DNA from: SCTD01 sp963784675
Lineage (GTDB): Bacteria; Actinomycetota; Actinomycetes; Mycobacteriales; SCTD01
NCBI GenBank assembly: GCA_963784675.1
Contig: CAWASE010000019.1
Span: 868,001 to 932,000 of the forward strand
Direction: 5' to 3'
Length of the DNA stretch: 64,000 bases
Shown: positions 8,506-17,067 of the stretch, piece after piece
Numbering within the stretch: position 1 is the first letter of the stretch
Layout of the letters: the number at the start of each line of letters is the position of its first letter
Notes under the pieces: model-generated
What the model was told of the DNA's origin: nothing
Database searches by the model: none
The model's input: only the letters and a program-made list of their open reading frames with translations
Position numbers and translations under genes: made by a program

Positions 8506-10029
8506 CTAGGCGCCGCCGCCGGAGAGCTTCTCGCGCAGAGCCTGCAGCGCCTCGTCGCTGGCGAGCGTGCCGCCGCTGCTCGGAGCCGGGGCCGGACGCG
8601 GGGCCGACGAGCTCGAGTCGCCCTCCTCGCCCTCTTCGCCGCCCTCGCTGGTGGCGTCCGAGGTGTACGAGGTGGGCAGAGCAGCCTCGCGGTCGGCCTC
8701 GGCCATCCGCTTGATCTGCTCCTGGTGGGCCTCGAAGCGCTTCTGGGCGTCGGCGTACTGCTTCTCCCAGAGGTCGCGTGCCTCCTCGTGGCCGGGCAGC
8801 CACTCGCCGGTGGCCGGGTCGAAACCGTCGGGGTAGACGTACTCGCCCGCAGCGTCGTAGGTGGCCGCCATGCCGTACTGGGCCGGGTCGAAGACGGCCT
8901 CGCCGCTGACGCCGGTCTCGTTCGCCTGCTTCAGCGAGAGCGAGATGCGGCGACGCTCGAGGTCGATGTCGATGACCTTGACCAGCAGGTCGTCACCGAC
9001 GTTCACGACCTGCTCCGGGATCTCGACGTGGCGCTCGGCCAGCTCGGAGATGTGCACCAGGCCCTCGATGCCCTCGTCGACGCGCACGAACGCACCGAAC
9101 GGGACGAGCTTGGTGACCTTGCCCGGCACGACCTGCGCGATGGCGTGGGTGCGGGCGAACTGCTGCCACGGGTCTTCCTGCGTCGCCTTGAGCGACAGCG
9201 AGACGCGCTCGCGGTCCAGGTCGACGTCGAGCACCTCGACGGTGACCTCCTGGCCGACCTCGACGACCTCGGACGGGTGGTCGATGTGCTTCCAGGACAG
9301 CTCGGAGACGTGCACGAGACCGTCGACCCCGCCGAGGTCGACGAAGGCGCCGAAGTTGACGATGGAGGACACGACGCCGGACCGGACCTGGCTCTTCTGC
9401 AGGGTGGCCAGGAACGTCGAGCGCACCTCGCTCTGGGTCTGCTCGAGCCACTGGCGACGGGACAGGACCACGTTGTTGCGGTTCTTGTCCAGCTCGATGA
9501 TCTTCGCCTCGAGCTCCTTGCCGACGTACGGCTGCAGGTCGCGGACGCGGCGCATCTCGACCAGCGAGGCGGGCAGGAAGCCGCGCAGGCCGATGTCGAG
9601 GATCAGGCCGCCCTTGACGACCTCGATCACCGTGCCGGTGACGATGCCGTCCTCCTCCTTGATCTTCTCGATCGTGCCCCAGGCGCGCTCGTACTGTGCG
9701 CGCTTCTTGGACAGGATGAGACGACCCTCCTTGTCCTCCTTCTGGAGGACGAGGGCCTCGACGACGTCGCCGACCTTGACGACCTCGTTCGGGTCGACGT
9801 CGTGCTTGATGCTCAGCTCGCGGGAGGGGATGACCCCCTCGGTCTTGTAGCCGATGTCGAGCAGGACCTCGTCGCGGTCGACCTTGACGATGGTTCCTTC
9901 GACGATGTCGCCGTCGTTGAAGTACTTGATCGTCTCGTCGATGGCGGCGAGGAAGTCCTCCATGCTGCCGATGTCGTTGACGGCCACCTGGGGCGTCGTC
10001 GGTGCAGGAGTGTCGAGGGTGCTGGTCAA
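8506..10029 (-). CDS. rpsA: 30S ribosomal protein S1
   Basis: The 507-residue product has four S1 RNA-binding repeats at about residues 40-110, 125-195, 210-280 and 295-365, with typical cores such as VDRDEVLLDIGYKTEGVIP, NFGAFVDLGGVDGLVHVSEL and PFGAFVRVDEGIEGLVHISE. It brings mRNA to the 30S subunit. Six repeats occur in enterobacteria; four with an acidic, low-complexity tail is the actinobacterial form. The start is a TTG at 10029, giving the family-typical N-terminus up to TPQVAVNDIGSMEDFLAAID, with CGGAG about 10 bases upstream. It has its own promoter, leader hairpin and terminator. Confidence 0.97.
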   Translation of the reverse strand: MTSTLDTPAPTTPQVAVNDIGSMEDFLAAIDETIKYFNDGDIVEGTIVKVDRDEVLLDIGYKTEGVIPSRELSIKHDVDPNEVVKVGDVVEALVLQKEDKEGRLILSKKRAQYERAWGTIEKIKEEDGIVTGTVIEVVKGGLILDIGLRGFLPASLVEMRRVRDLQPYVGKELEAKIIELDKNRNNVVLSRRQWLEQTQSEVRSTFLATLQKSQVRSGVVSSIVNFGAFVDLGGVDGLVHVSELSWKHIDHPSEVVEVGQEVTVEVLDVDLDRERVSLSLKATQEDPWQQFARTHAIAQVVPGKVTKLVPFGAFVRVDEGIEGLVHISELAERHVEIPEQVVNVGDDLLVKVIDIDLERRRISLSLKQANETGVSGEAVFDPAQYGMAATYDAAGEYVYPDGFDPATGEWLPGHEEARDLWEKQYADAQKRFEAHQEQIKRMAEADREAALPTSYTSDATSEGGEEGEEGDSSSSAPRPAPAPSSGGTLASDEALQALREKLSGGGA

Positions 10030-10061
10030 GAGAAGGGCTCCGGAGGGATAGGAATTCGTGG

Positions 10062-10080
10062 CGCCCCCCTGCTGGGGGCG
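10062..10080 (-). promoter_or_regulatory. GC hairpin in the rpsA leader
   Basis: Seven perfect base pairs (10062-10068 with 10074-10080, five-base loop) lie in the predicted 5' untranslated region, about 33 bases before the TTG start. It could tune translation or mRNA stability; S1 autoregulation is known in other bacteria, but no S1-specific signature is visible here. Confidence 0.45.
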
Positions 10081-10134
10081 TCGCTGGGACGGTGCTCGGG
10101 CACGGCGAAGCGTGCGCGGACTCCGCGCCTCACG

Positions 10135-10163
10135 AGTCTAGGCGTGGCCCGAGCGCAGAGCAA
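10135..10163 (-). promoter_or_regulatory. Predicted sigma-A-type promoter of rpsA
   Basis: On the minus strand, TTGCTC (10158-10163) and TAGACT (10135-10140) are separated by exactly 17 bp. Transcription would begin near 10128, giving a leader of about 100 bases before rpsA. The -35 hexamer lies inside a directly repeated segment. Confidence 0.55.
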
Positions 10164-10200
10164 AGCGGGCCCGAGCGCAGAGCAATGCGGGCCCGAGCGG
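10147..10200. repeat. 22-bp direct repeat (2.4 copies) over the rpsA -35 region
   Basis: The unit starting GCCCGAGCGCAGAGC occurs at 10147-10168 and 10169-10190 with one mismatch, followed by a 10-base partial copy. The repeat carries the -35 hexamer of the predicted rpsA promoter, so the second copy holds a second TTGCTC. Confidence 0.85.
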
Positions 10201-10311
10201 TGGCAGGCACGCCGAGCGGACGGACCCGAGCAGCCGCGGACCGGCCCGGCCGGCTCCAGGGCCCTGCACGGCGTCGTCGTCGGTGCGGCTCGCCACCTGC
10301 AACCATGCCGC

Positions 10312-11133
10312 ATGAGCGACGACGCGTCCCCGCCGCCCGCCGACGTCGTGCACCGGCAGGCCGACGCCGACGAGAGCGCGCGCGCCAACCGCGCCTGGTG
10401 GGACGCCGAGGCGGCCGGGTATCAGGACGAGCACGGCGAGTTCCTGGGCGACGTCGATCTGCTCTGGTGCCCGGAGGGGCTGCGGGAGGCGCAGGCGCGC
10501 CTGCTCGGCGAGGTGTCCGGTCGGGACGTGCTGGAGATCGGCTGCGGGGCGGCGCAGGGCGCTCGGTGGCTCGTCGCGCAGGGCGCCCGGGTGACGGCCT
10601 TCGACGTGTCGCTCGGTCAGCTGCAGCAGGCGCGGGTGCTCGATGAGCGCAGCCGCGTGCGGGTGCCGCGGCTGGTGCAGGCCGACGCGCAGCGGCTGCC
10701 GTTCGCCGACGCCGCCTTCGACCTCGCGGTCAGCGCGTTCGGGGCGCTGCCGTTCGTGGCCGACAGCGCCGGGACGATGCGCGAGATCGCGCGGGTGCTG
10801 CGCCCGGGCGGCCGGCTGGTCTTCTCGACCACGCACCCGGTGCGCTGGGCGTTCCCGGACGATCCCGGCCCGCTCGGGCTGACCCTGGCGCAGTCGTACT
10901 TCGACCGCACCCCCTACGTCGAGGTCGACGGACGGGGCGACGCGTCTTACGTCGAGCACCACCGCACCCTCGGCGACCGGGTGCGCGAGCTGCGTGCCGC
11001 CGGCTTCGTCCTGGAGGACCTGCTGGAGCCGGCCTGGCCGCCGGGCCACGAACGGGTGTGGGGACAGTGGAGCCCGTTGCGGGGGGCGCTGCTCCCGGGC
11101 ACCGCGATCTACCTGGCGTCGCGTCCCGGCTGA
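10312..11133 (+). CDS. Class I SAM-dependent methyltransferase
   Basis: The 273-residue product is a small-molecule-type methyltransferase. Motif I DVLEIGCGAAQGARWL is at about 72-87. The acidic end of strand 2 is VTAFDVSLGQL, motif II is RLPFADAAFDLAVSAFGALP, and the post-motif is REIARVLRPGGRLVF followed by STTHPVRWAF. The last feature is typical of the Methyltransf_11/UbiE-like group common in actinobacteria. The ATG at 10312 is chosen because the long open frame upstream overlaps rpsA antisense and is spurious. No clear ribosome binding site is seen, so it may be leaderless. It stands alone between rpsA (divergent) and an acyltransferase; the substrate is unknown. Confidence 0.88.
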   Translation: MSDDASPPPADVVHRQADADESARANRAWWDAEAAGYQDEHGEFLGDVDLLWCPEGLREAQARLLGEVSGRDVLEIGCGAAQGARWLVAQGARVTAFDVSLGQLQQARVLDERSRVRVPRLVQADAQRLPFADAAFDLAVSAFGALPFVADSAGTMREIARVLRPGGRLVFSTTHPVRWAFPDDPGPLGLTLAQSYFDRTPYVEVDGRGDASYVEHHRTLGDRVRELRAAGFVLEDLLEPAWPPGHERVWGQWSPLRGALLPGTAIYLASRPG

Positions 11134-11227
11134 CGCAGCGGCGGGCACCCGGACGTCGGATGCGCGAGACTGGTCGCTGGTCCGTGACGCGGCTCACGGC
11201 CCCGCGCCCGCCCCGAGGAGAACCGCA

Positions 11228-12640
11228 GTGAGACAAGCCCACCTGGACCGCCTGACGAGCATCGACGCCGGCTTCCTGCACCAGGAGGACGGTGGGGCGC
11301 ACATGCACATCGGCGGCCTGGGCGTGTTCTCGGGCGAGCCGCCGAGCGGGGACGCCTTCCGCGAGCACATCGCCTCCCGGCTGCCGCTGGTCCCCCGCTA
11401 CCGGCAGAAGCTCGTGGAGATGCCGATGGGCACCGGCCGACCGGTCTGGGCCGAGGATCAGGGCTTCCGCATCGGCTACCACGTGCGGCACTCGGCGTTG
11501 CCCTCCCCCGGCACGGACGAGCAGCTGCTCACGCTCGCCTCGCGGATCATGTCGCAGCGGCTGGACCGCACGAAGCCGCTGTGGGAGATGTGGCTCGTCG
11601 AGGGGCTGACCGGCGGTCGGTTCGCGATCATCGCGAAGACCCACCACGCGATGATCGACGGGGTCGGCGGGGTCGACCTGCTGACCGCCCTGTTCGACCT
11701 CACCCCGGACGCCACCCCGACTCCCGTCGCGCCCTGGCAGCCGCGGCCGGCTCCCGGCACCGTCGGCATGCTGACGCACGGCGTCCGCGGCGCGGTCCGC
11801 AACCTGGTCGCCCTCGGCACCCGCGGCGTGAGCCTGGCGCTGCGTCCCCAGCAGGCGGTGCGCGAGACCGCGCGCAGCGCCGCCGCCCTGGCGGAGGCCG
11901 CACGCCCCTTCGTGAACGCCGCGCCGTCGACGCCGCTGAACGGCACCCCCGGTCCGCACCGCCGCGTCGAGCTCGTGCGCACGCCGCTGTCGGACTACAA
12001 GGTGGTCAAGCGCGCCTTCGGCGCCACCGTGAACGACGTCGTGCTGACGGCTGTCGCCGGGGCGCTGGGTCAGTTCCTGGACGGACGGGGGGTCGAGGTC
12101 GACGGGCTGAAGCTGCGCGCCTGCGTCCCGGTCTCGGTGCGCAGCGAGGCCAAGGCAGGCTCCGCGGGCAACGAGATCACCATCATGACGGCACCGCTGC
12201 CGGTCGGGATCGTGGACCCGGTGGCCCGGCTGGCCGAGGTGCGCCGTTCGATGGAGCACCTGAAGACCAGCCGGCAGGCTGAGGGCGCCAAGATGCTCAC
12301 GTCGATCGAGAACGCCCTCCCGCCGGCCGTGCTGGCGCGGGCGTCCCGGCTCGGCTTCAGCAGCCGGATGTACAACCTGCTCGTCACCAACGTCCCCGGA
12401 CCGCAGGTGCCGATCTACATGCTCGGCCGCGAGCTGGTCGAGCTGGCCCCGCTGGCCTTCCTGGCGCCGGAGCACCTGCTCGCCATCGCCATCGTCAGCT
12501 ACCAGGGCCAGGTCACCTACGGCCTGCTCGCCGACGCCGACGCCCTGCCGGACCTGAAGGACCTCGCCCGCTACCTCGAGCAGAGCCTGGCCGAGCTGGT
12601 GGCGGCTGCCGGCAGCCGTTCGGAGCTGGTCGCCGGCTGA
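11228..12640 (+). CDS. Wax ester synthase / diacylglycerol acyltransferase (WS/DGAT)
   Basis: The 470-residue protein belongs to the WS/DGAT family, which transfers acyl-CoA to diacylglycerol or fatty alcohols to make storage triacylglycerol or wax esters. The catalytic HHxxxDG motif is HHAMIDG at 139-145. The family motif PLWEMWLVEGL precedes it at 117-127. Conserved C-terminal blocks are NDVVLTAVAGALGQFL and LVTNVPGPQVPIYMLGREL. A GAGGAG lies 7 bases before the GTG at 11228. Storage lipid synthesis of this type is typical of actinobacteria, which often carry many paralogues, so its exact substrate preference is unknown. The gene ends inside a tandem repeat. Confidence 0.93.
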   Translation: MRQAHLDRLTSIDAGFLHQEDGGAHMHIGGLGVFSGEPPSGDAFREHIASRLPLVPRYRQKLVEMPMGTGRPVWAEDQGFRIGYHVRHSALPSPGTDEQLLTLASRIMSQRLDRTKPLWEMWLVEGLTGGRFAIIAKTHHAMIDGVGGVDLLTALFDLTPDATPTPVAPWQPRPAPGTVGMLTHGVRGAVRNLVALGTRGVSLALRPQQAVRETARSAAALAEAARPFVNAAPSTPLNGTPGPHRRVELVRTPLSDYKVVKRAFGATVNDVVLTAVAGALGQFLDGRGVEVDGLKLRACVPVSVRSEAKAGSAGNEITIMTAPLPVGIVDPVARLAEVRRSMEHLKTSRQAEGAKMLTSIENALPPAVLARASRLGFSSRMYNLLVTNVPGPQVPIYMLGRELVELAPLAFLAPEHLLAIAIVSYQGQVTYGLLADADALPDLKDLARYLEQSLAELVAAAGSRSELVAG

Positions 12641-12691
12641 GCCGGCAGTGGGTGACAGCCGGCTGAGCCGGCAGTGGGTGACAGCCGGCTG
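12632..12691. repeat. 26-bp tandem repeat with embedded hairpins between the acyltransferase gene and polA
   Basis: Two exact 26-bp copies (12632-12657 and 12658-12683) and an 8-base partial third fill almost all of the space between the convergent WS/DGAT and polA stop codons. The first copy supplies the WS/DGAT stop codon. Each unit holds a near-perfect palindrome of GCCGGCT and AGCCGGC, so the array can form one or two GC hairpins and probably ends transcription from both sides. Confidence 0.85.
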
Positions 12692-12695
12692 CGTC

Positions 12696-15481
12696 TCAGT
12701 GGCCGGCGTCGTCCCAGGTGCGTCCGACGCCGACGCTGACGTCGAGCGGGACCGACAGCGGATAGGCCCCGCCCATCTGCGCCCGCACCAGCGCCTCGAC
12801 CACGTCGCGTTCGCCGTCGGCCACCTCGAGCACCAGCTCGTCGTGCACCTGCAGCAGCAGCCGTGACCGCAGACCCTGCTCGTGCAGGCCGCGGTGGACA
12901 CCCAGCATGGCCAGCTTGATGATGTCGGCGGCGCTGCCCTGGATGGGGGCGTTGAGCGCCATCCGCTCGGCCATGGACCGGCGCTGACCGTTGTCGCTGG
13001 TCAGGTCGGGCAGGTAGCGGCGACGGTCCAGCAGGGTGGAGGTGTAGCCGTCCATGCGGGCCTGCGCCACGACGTCCCGCAGGTAGTCGCGGATGCCGCC
13101 GAAGCGTTCGAAGTAGGCCGCCATCTGCTCCTTCGCCTCGTCGACGGGGATGCGGAGCTGGGCGGCGAGACCGAAGGCCGACAGGCCGTAGGCCAGCCCG
13201 TAGCTCATCGCCTTGACGCGGCGGCGCAGCTCGGGGTCGACGGCCTCGACCGGCACGCCGAAGGCGCGGGAGGCGACGAAGGTGTGCAGGTCCTCCCCTG
13301 TCGAGAACGCCTCCTTCAGGCCGGCGTCGTCGGACAGGTGCGCCATGATGCGCATCTCGATCTGGCTGTAGTCGGCCGTCAGCAGGCTCTCGAAGCCGGG
13401 TCCGGCGACGAAGCCCTGCCGGATCTCGCGGCCCTGCTGGGTGCGGATCGGCACGTTCTGCAGGTTCGGGTTGTCGCTGGACAGCCGGCCGGTGGCCGCC
13501 ACCATCTGCTTGAACGTGGTGTGGATGCGGCCGTCGTCCGCGACCGTGGGAAGCAGCTGCTTCTCGACGACCATCAGCAGCCGGGTCATCTCGCGGTGCA
13601 GCAGCAGCGCCTCGATGACCGGGTGCGTACCGATGAGGTTCTGCAGCGCGTCGGCGTCGGTGGTCCAGCCGGTCTTGATCTTCTTGGTCTTCGGCAGGCC
13701 GAGCTCGTCGAACAGCAGCGCCTGCAGCTGCTTGGGCGAACCGAGGTGGAACTCGTGGCCGACCGTGTCGTAGGCCGCCTCGGCCGCCTCCCGCACCTGG
13801 TCGCGGAGCCGGTCCTGCAGCGCCTCCAGGTGCTCGACGTCGGCGGCGATGCCGGTGCGCTCGCACGCGGCCAGCACCTCGACCAGGGGCAGCTCCAGGT
13901 CGCGCAGCAGCGCCGTGCCGCCGCGTCGCTCGAGGTCGGCGTCCAGCGCGACGGCGAGGTCGGCGACGGCCCGGGCCCGGACGGCTGCGTCCGCAGCGCC
14001 CTCGTCGGGCGCCGGCTCGCCCTCGACGAGCTCGGCGTCGAAGGACAGCTGCCCCTCGTCGGCGACCTCGCCCCGCAGCTCCAGCCGCAGGAAGCGCAGC
14101 GCCAGGTCGGCCAGGTCGAAGACGCCCTGACCGGGCAGAGCCAGGTAGGCGGCCAGCGCCGTGTCGCTGGTGAGGCCGGCCACGGTCCAGCCTCGTTCGT
14201 GCAGGGCCAGCAGCGGACCCTTCGCGTCGTGGATCGCCTTCTCCACGCCGGGGTCGGCCAGCCACGCCGACAGGGCGGCGTCGTCGTCCTCGTCGAGCTG
14301 GGTGAGGTCCAGGAACGCGGCGTCGTCACGGCCGGTGGCCGCTCCGGGCTCGGTGCCCTCGGGAGAGGCAGCGGCCAGGCCGAGCCCGTTCGCGTCGCCG
14401 GTACCGCGCCCCCAGAACGCCGCGCACGTGCAGCCCCACCCGCACACCTGCCGGCAGCCCGGCCAGGAACGCCCGCACCTGTCCCGGCGCGAGCACCCGG
14501 GAGGGGCACGTCGAAGCCGGTGTCGGCCTCTGGCTCGACGGCGGACAGCGTGGCGTAGAGCCGCTCGCGGAGCACGCGGAACTGCAGCGCGTCGAAGACC
14601 TTGTGCACCTCGTCGCGGTCCCACTGGCCCAGCCGCAGCTCGGCGGGTCCGACCGCGAGGGGCACGTCCCGCACCAGCTCGGTCAGCTGGCGGTTGCGCA
14701 CCACCGACGACAGCCCGGCCCGCAGGTTGTCGCCGACCTTGCCCTTGACCTCGTCGACGTGGTCGACCAGCGACCCGATGTCGCCGTACTGCTGCACGAG
14801 CTTGGTGGCGGTCTTCTCCCCGAGGCCGGGGATGCCGGGCAGGTTGTCGCTGGGGTCGCCGCGCAGCGCCGCGAACTCGGGGTACTGCGCCGGGGACAGC
14901 CCGTACTTCTCCTGGACCGCGTCGGGGGTCATGCGGCGCATGTCCGAGACGCCGCGGGCGTTGTAGAGCACGGTCACCCGGTCGGTGACGAGCTGGAAGG
15001 CGTCTCGGTCGCCGGTGACGATCAGCACGTCCATGTCCAGCGCCTCGGCCTGGGTGGCCAGCGTGGCGATGACGTCGTCGGCCTCGAACCCCTCGGCGGT
15101 CACGATCGGCACGCGCAGCGCGTCGAGCACCTCGCGCACCAGCGACACCTGGCCCTTGAAGTCGGTCGGCGTCTCGGCCCGGCCGGCCTTGTAGTCGGCG
15201 TAGGCCTCGGTGCGGAAGGTGGAGCGGGAGACGTCGAAGGTGACGGCGACGTGCGTCGGCGCCTCGTCGCGCAGGACGTTGATGAGCATCGCCGTGAAGC
15301 CGTAGACGGCGTTCGTCGGCTGCCCGGTCGTGGTGGAGAAGTTCTCGACCGGCAGCGCGAAGAACGCGCGGTAGGCCAGCGAGTGCCCGTCCAGCAGCAG
15401 GAGCCTGGACCTCGCCGGCTCGGGCTCCGCGCCCTTGCTCGCGGACCCCGTCGCGGGGGCGTCCTTCGTCGCAGCGGCCAT
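12696..15481 (-). CDS. polA: DNA polymerase I (two frameshifts)
   Basis: A polymerase I of about 928 codons, coded in three successive frames. Residues 1 to about 310 are the 5'-3' exonuclease (LLLDGHSLAYRAFFALP; VTGDRDAFQLV; GLGEKTATKLVQQYGD). The middle holds a degenerate 3'-5' exonuclease-like domain. The polymerase domain has motif A DYSQIEMRIMAHLSDD, motif B RRVKAMSYGLAYG and motif C VHDELVLEV. It fills gaps in repair and removes Okazaki primers. Frame changes fall near 14498 (in CCCGGG) and 14411 (a C5 run). Each is explained by one extra base, and sensible protein such as VLAPGQVRAFLAGLPAGV continues in the third frame between them. I read both as sequence errors in an essential gene. 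Confidence 0.92.
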
Positions 15482-15524
15482 GGCGCCGAGTCTAGGGAAG
15501 GGGCACGACAGGTCCGAGCGTCCG

Positions 15525-16148
15525 TCAGACCTCGGTCGTGTCCGCCCGGCCCAGCGGCAGCGACGGCACGTGCGGCAGCCGGCGGGTACGGCGTGGTCGC
15601 AGCCGCACCGTCTCGTCGCGCGGTGCCTCGCCCTGCGCGAGGCGGCGTCGGACGACGGCGACCGGGGCCACCCGGCGGACGGCCAGCGGGGCGAAGCCCA
15701 GCCGGGCGAAGAAGCGGTTGGCGTCGCGGGAGCCCGGATGCACCGACACGACCAGCTGCTCCAGACCGTGCTGGTCGGCGAAGGCGGTCGCCGCCGCGAC
15801 CAGGGCCTTCCCGGCACCGCGGCGCTTGTGCCGGTCGGCGACGACGGCGTGGCTCATGTGGACCGCCGGCAGGTCGAGCAGCGCGTTCGCCGTCGCGATC
15901 GTCAGCAGGGCCATGCCGAGCGGCTCGTCGTCGGCGCCCACGCACACGACCAGATGACGCTCCGGGTCGGCCAGCGCCTCCCGGTAGCGCTGCTCGAGGA
16001 AGGCGCGGGCGACGGTCGGCGTACCGCGCTGCCGCAGTCCGCCGTCGGCCATCGGGGTGAGCTGGTCGCGGAGCTCGTCGCCGAAGGCCAGCAGGGCCGG
16101 CAGGTCGGCGACGGTGGCGGGCCGAACCCGCACGCTCGACCGGGCCAC
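15525..16148 (-). CDS. GNAT-family N-acetyltransferase
   Basis: The 207-residue protein has the acetyl-CoA-binding core VVADRHKRRGAGKALVAAA at about residues 105-123 (the R/Q-x-x-G-x-G/A loop). Before it is the strand PLGMALLTIATANAL, and after it the dimer/substrate segment LEQLVVSVHPGSRDANRFFA followed by RLGFAP. The open frame extends upstream, but the GTG at 16148 has a perfect AGGAGG 5 bases before it and fits the family start. The C-terminal 30 residues are basic. It could acetylate a protein or small amine; the substrate cannot be told. It is 43 bp upstream of polA on the same strand and divergent from the DUF554 gene. Confidence 0.87.
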   Translation of the reverse strand: MARSSVRVRPATVADLPALLAFGDELRDQLTPMADGGLRQRGTPTVARAFLEQRYREALADPERHLVVCVGADDEPLGMALLTIATANALLDLPAVHMSHAVVADRHKRRGAGKALVAAATAFADQHGLEQLVVSVHPGSRDANRFFARLGFAPLAVRRVAPVAVVRRRLAQGEAPRDETVRLRPRRTRRLPHVPSLPLGRADTTEV

Positions 16149-16320
16149 GGCGACCTCCTGCTGGCGGCGCGCCTGGGCGCGGACGGGCCGCCCGCAGGGA
16201 CGCGGACGGGGGGACGGCAGTCGCTCCGACCTACCCTGAGCGCGGGTCCGGCGACAGTCCGGCGACAGTAGCGCGCGTGCAGCACGGGCGGACCGGCGAG
16301 CAGACACGAGGTGGACGACG

Positions 16321-17067
16321 GTGGTGCGCGGAGCCGGCACCGTCCTGAACATGGCCACGGTGCTCGTCGGCTCGGGGCTGGGCGTCGCCCTGGGCGCGCG
16401 GCTGCCCGAGCGCACCCGGGCCACCGTCACCGACGCCCTGGGGCTGGTCACGCTCGTGATCGGCGGCCTGAACCTGGCGGCCCTGTCCGACCGGGACTTC
16501 ACCGCCGCCGTCAGCTCGTCGGGGACGGTGCTGGTCGTGCTCGGCGCCGTCGTCCTCGGCGGCGTCACCGGGTCGCTGCTGCGCCTGGAGCAGCGGCTGG
16601 AGAGCACCGGATCCTGGCTGCAGCGCCGGTTGACCCGCGGCACCCCGGGCGCCGGTCGGGCCCGGTTCGTCGAGGGCTACGTCACCGCGTCCCTGGTGTT
16701 CGTCGTCGGGCCGCTGGCGGTGCTGGGCTCGCTGTCGGACGGGCTGGGCCGGGGCATCGACCAGCTGGCGCTCAAGAGCACCCTGGACGGCTTCGCCTCA
16801 CTGGCCTTCGCGGCGTCCTTCGGCTGGGGCGTCGCCGCCGCGGCGCTCTCCGTCGGTGTCGTGCAGGGGCTGCTGACCGTCGCCGGAGCGGTCCTGGGCG
16901 GGTTCCTGCCCGCCGCCGGGCTCGCTGCCCTCACGGCCACCGGAGGCGTGCTGCTGCTCGGGGTGGGGCTGCGGCTGCTGGCGGTCAAGGCCGTCGCCGT
17001 CGGCGACCTGCTGCCCGCGCTGGTCGTCGCTCCCCTGCTCACGCTGCTCGTCGACGTCCTGCGCTGA
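16321..17067 (+). CDS. DUF554 family integral membrane protein
   Basis: The 248-residue protein starts with the DUF554 hallmark GTVLNMATVLVGSGLGVALG. It continues with about six hydrophobic segments (for example VTLVIGGLNLAAL, TVLVVLGAVVLGGVTGSLL, SLVFVVGPLAVLGSLSDGL, LLLGVGLRLLAVKAVAVGDL) and the conserved LALKSTLDGFASLAFAASFG. The family has a YdfK/YqgA-like fold prediction and no proven function; a transport role is inferred. The GTG at 16321 follows GAGGTGG by about 9 bases. Its 3' end overlaps the antisense tail of the convergent LivF-like frame. Confidence 0.85.
   Translation: MVRGAGTVLNMATVLVGSGLGVALGARLPERTRATVTDALGLVTLVIGGLNLAALSDRDFTAAVSSSGTVLVVLGAVVLGGVTGSLLRLEQRLESTGSWLQRRLTRGTPGAGRARFVEGYVTASLVFVVGPLAVLGSLSDGLGRGIDQLALKSTLDGFASLAFAASFGWGVAAAALSVGVVQGLLTVAGAVLGGFLPAAGLAALTATGGVLLLGVGLRLLAVKAVAVGDLLPALVVAPLLTLLVDVLR

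Noticed and set aside
8323..11133. A 936-codon plus-strand open frame
   Set aside because: The first 660 codons are antisense to rpsA; only the methyltransferase from 10312 is supported.
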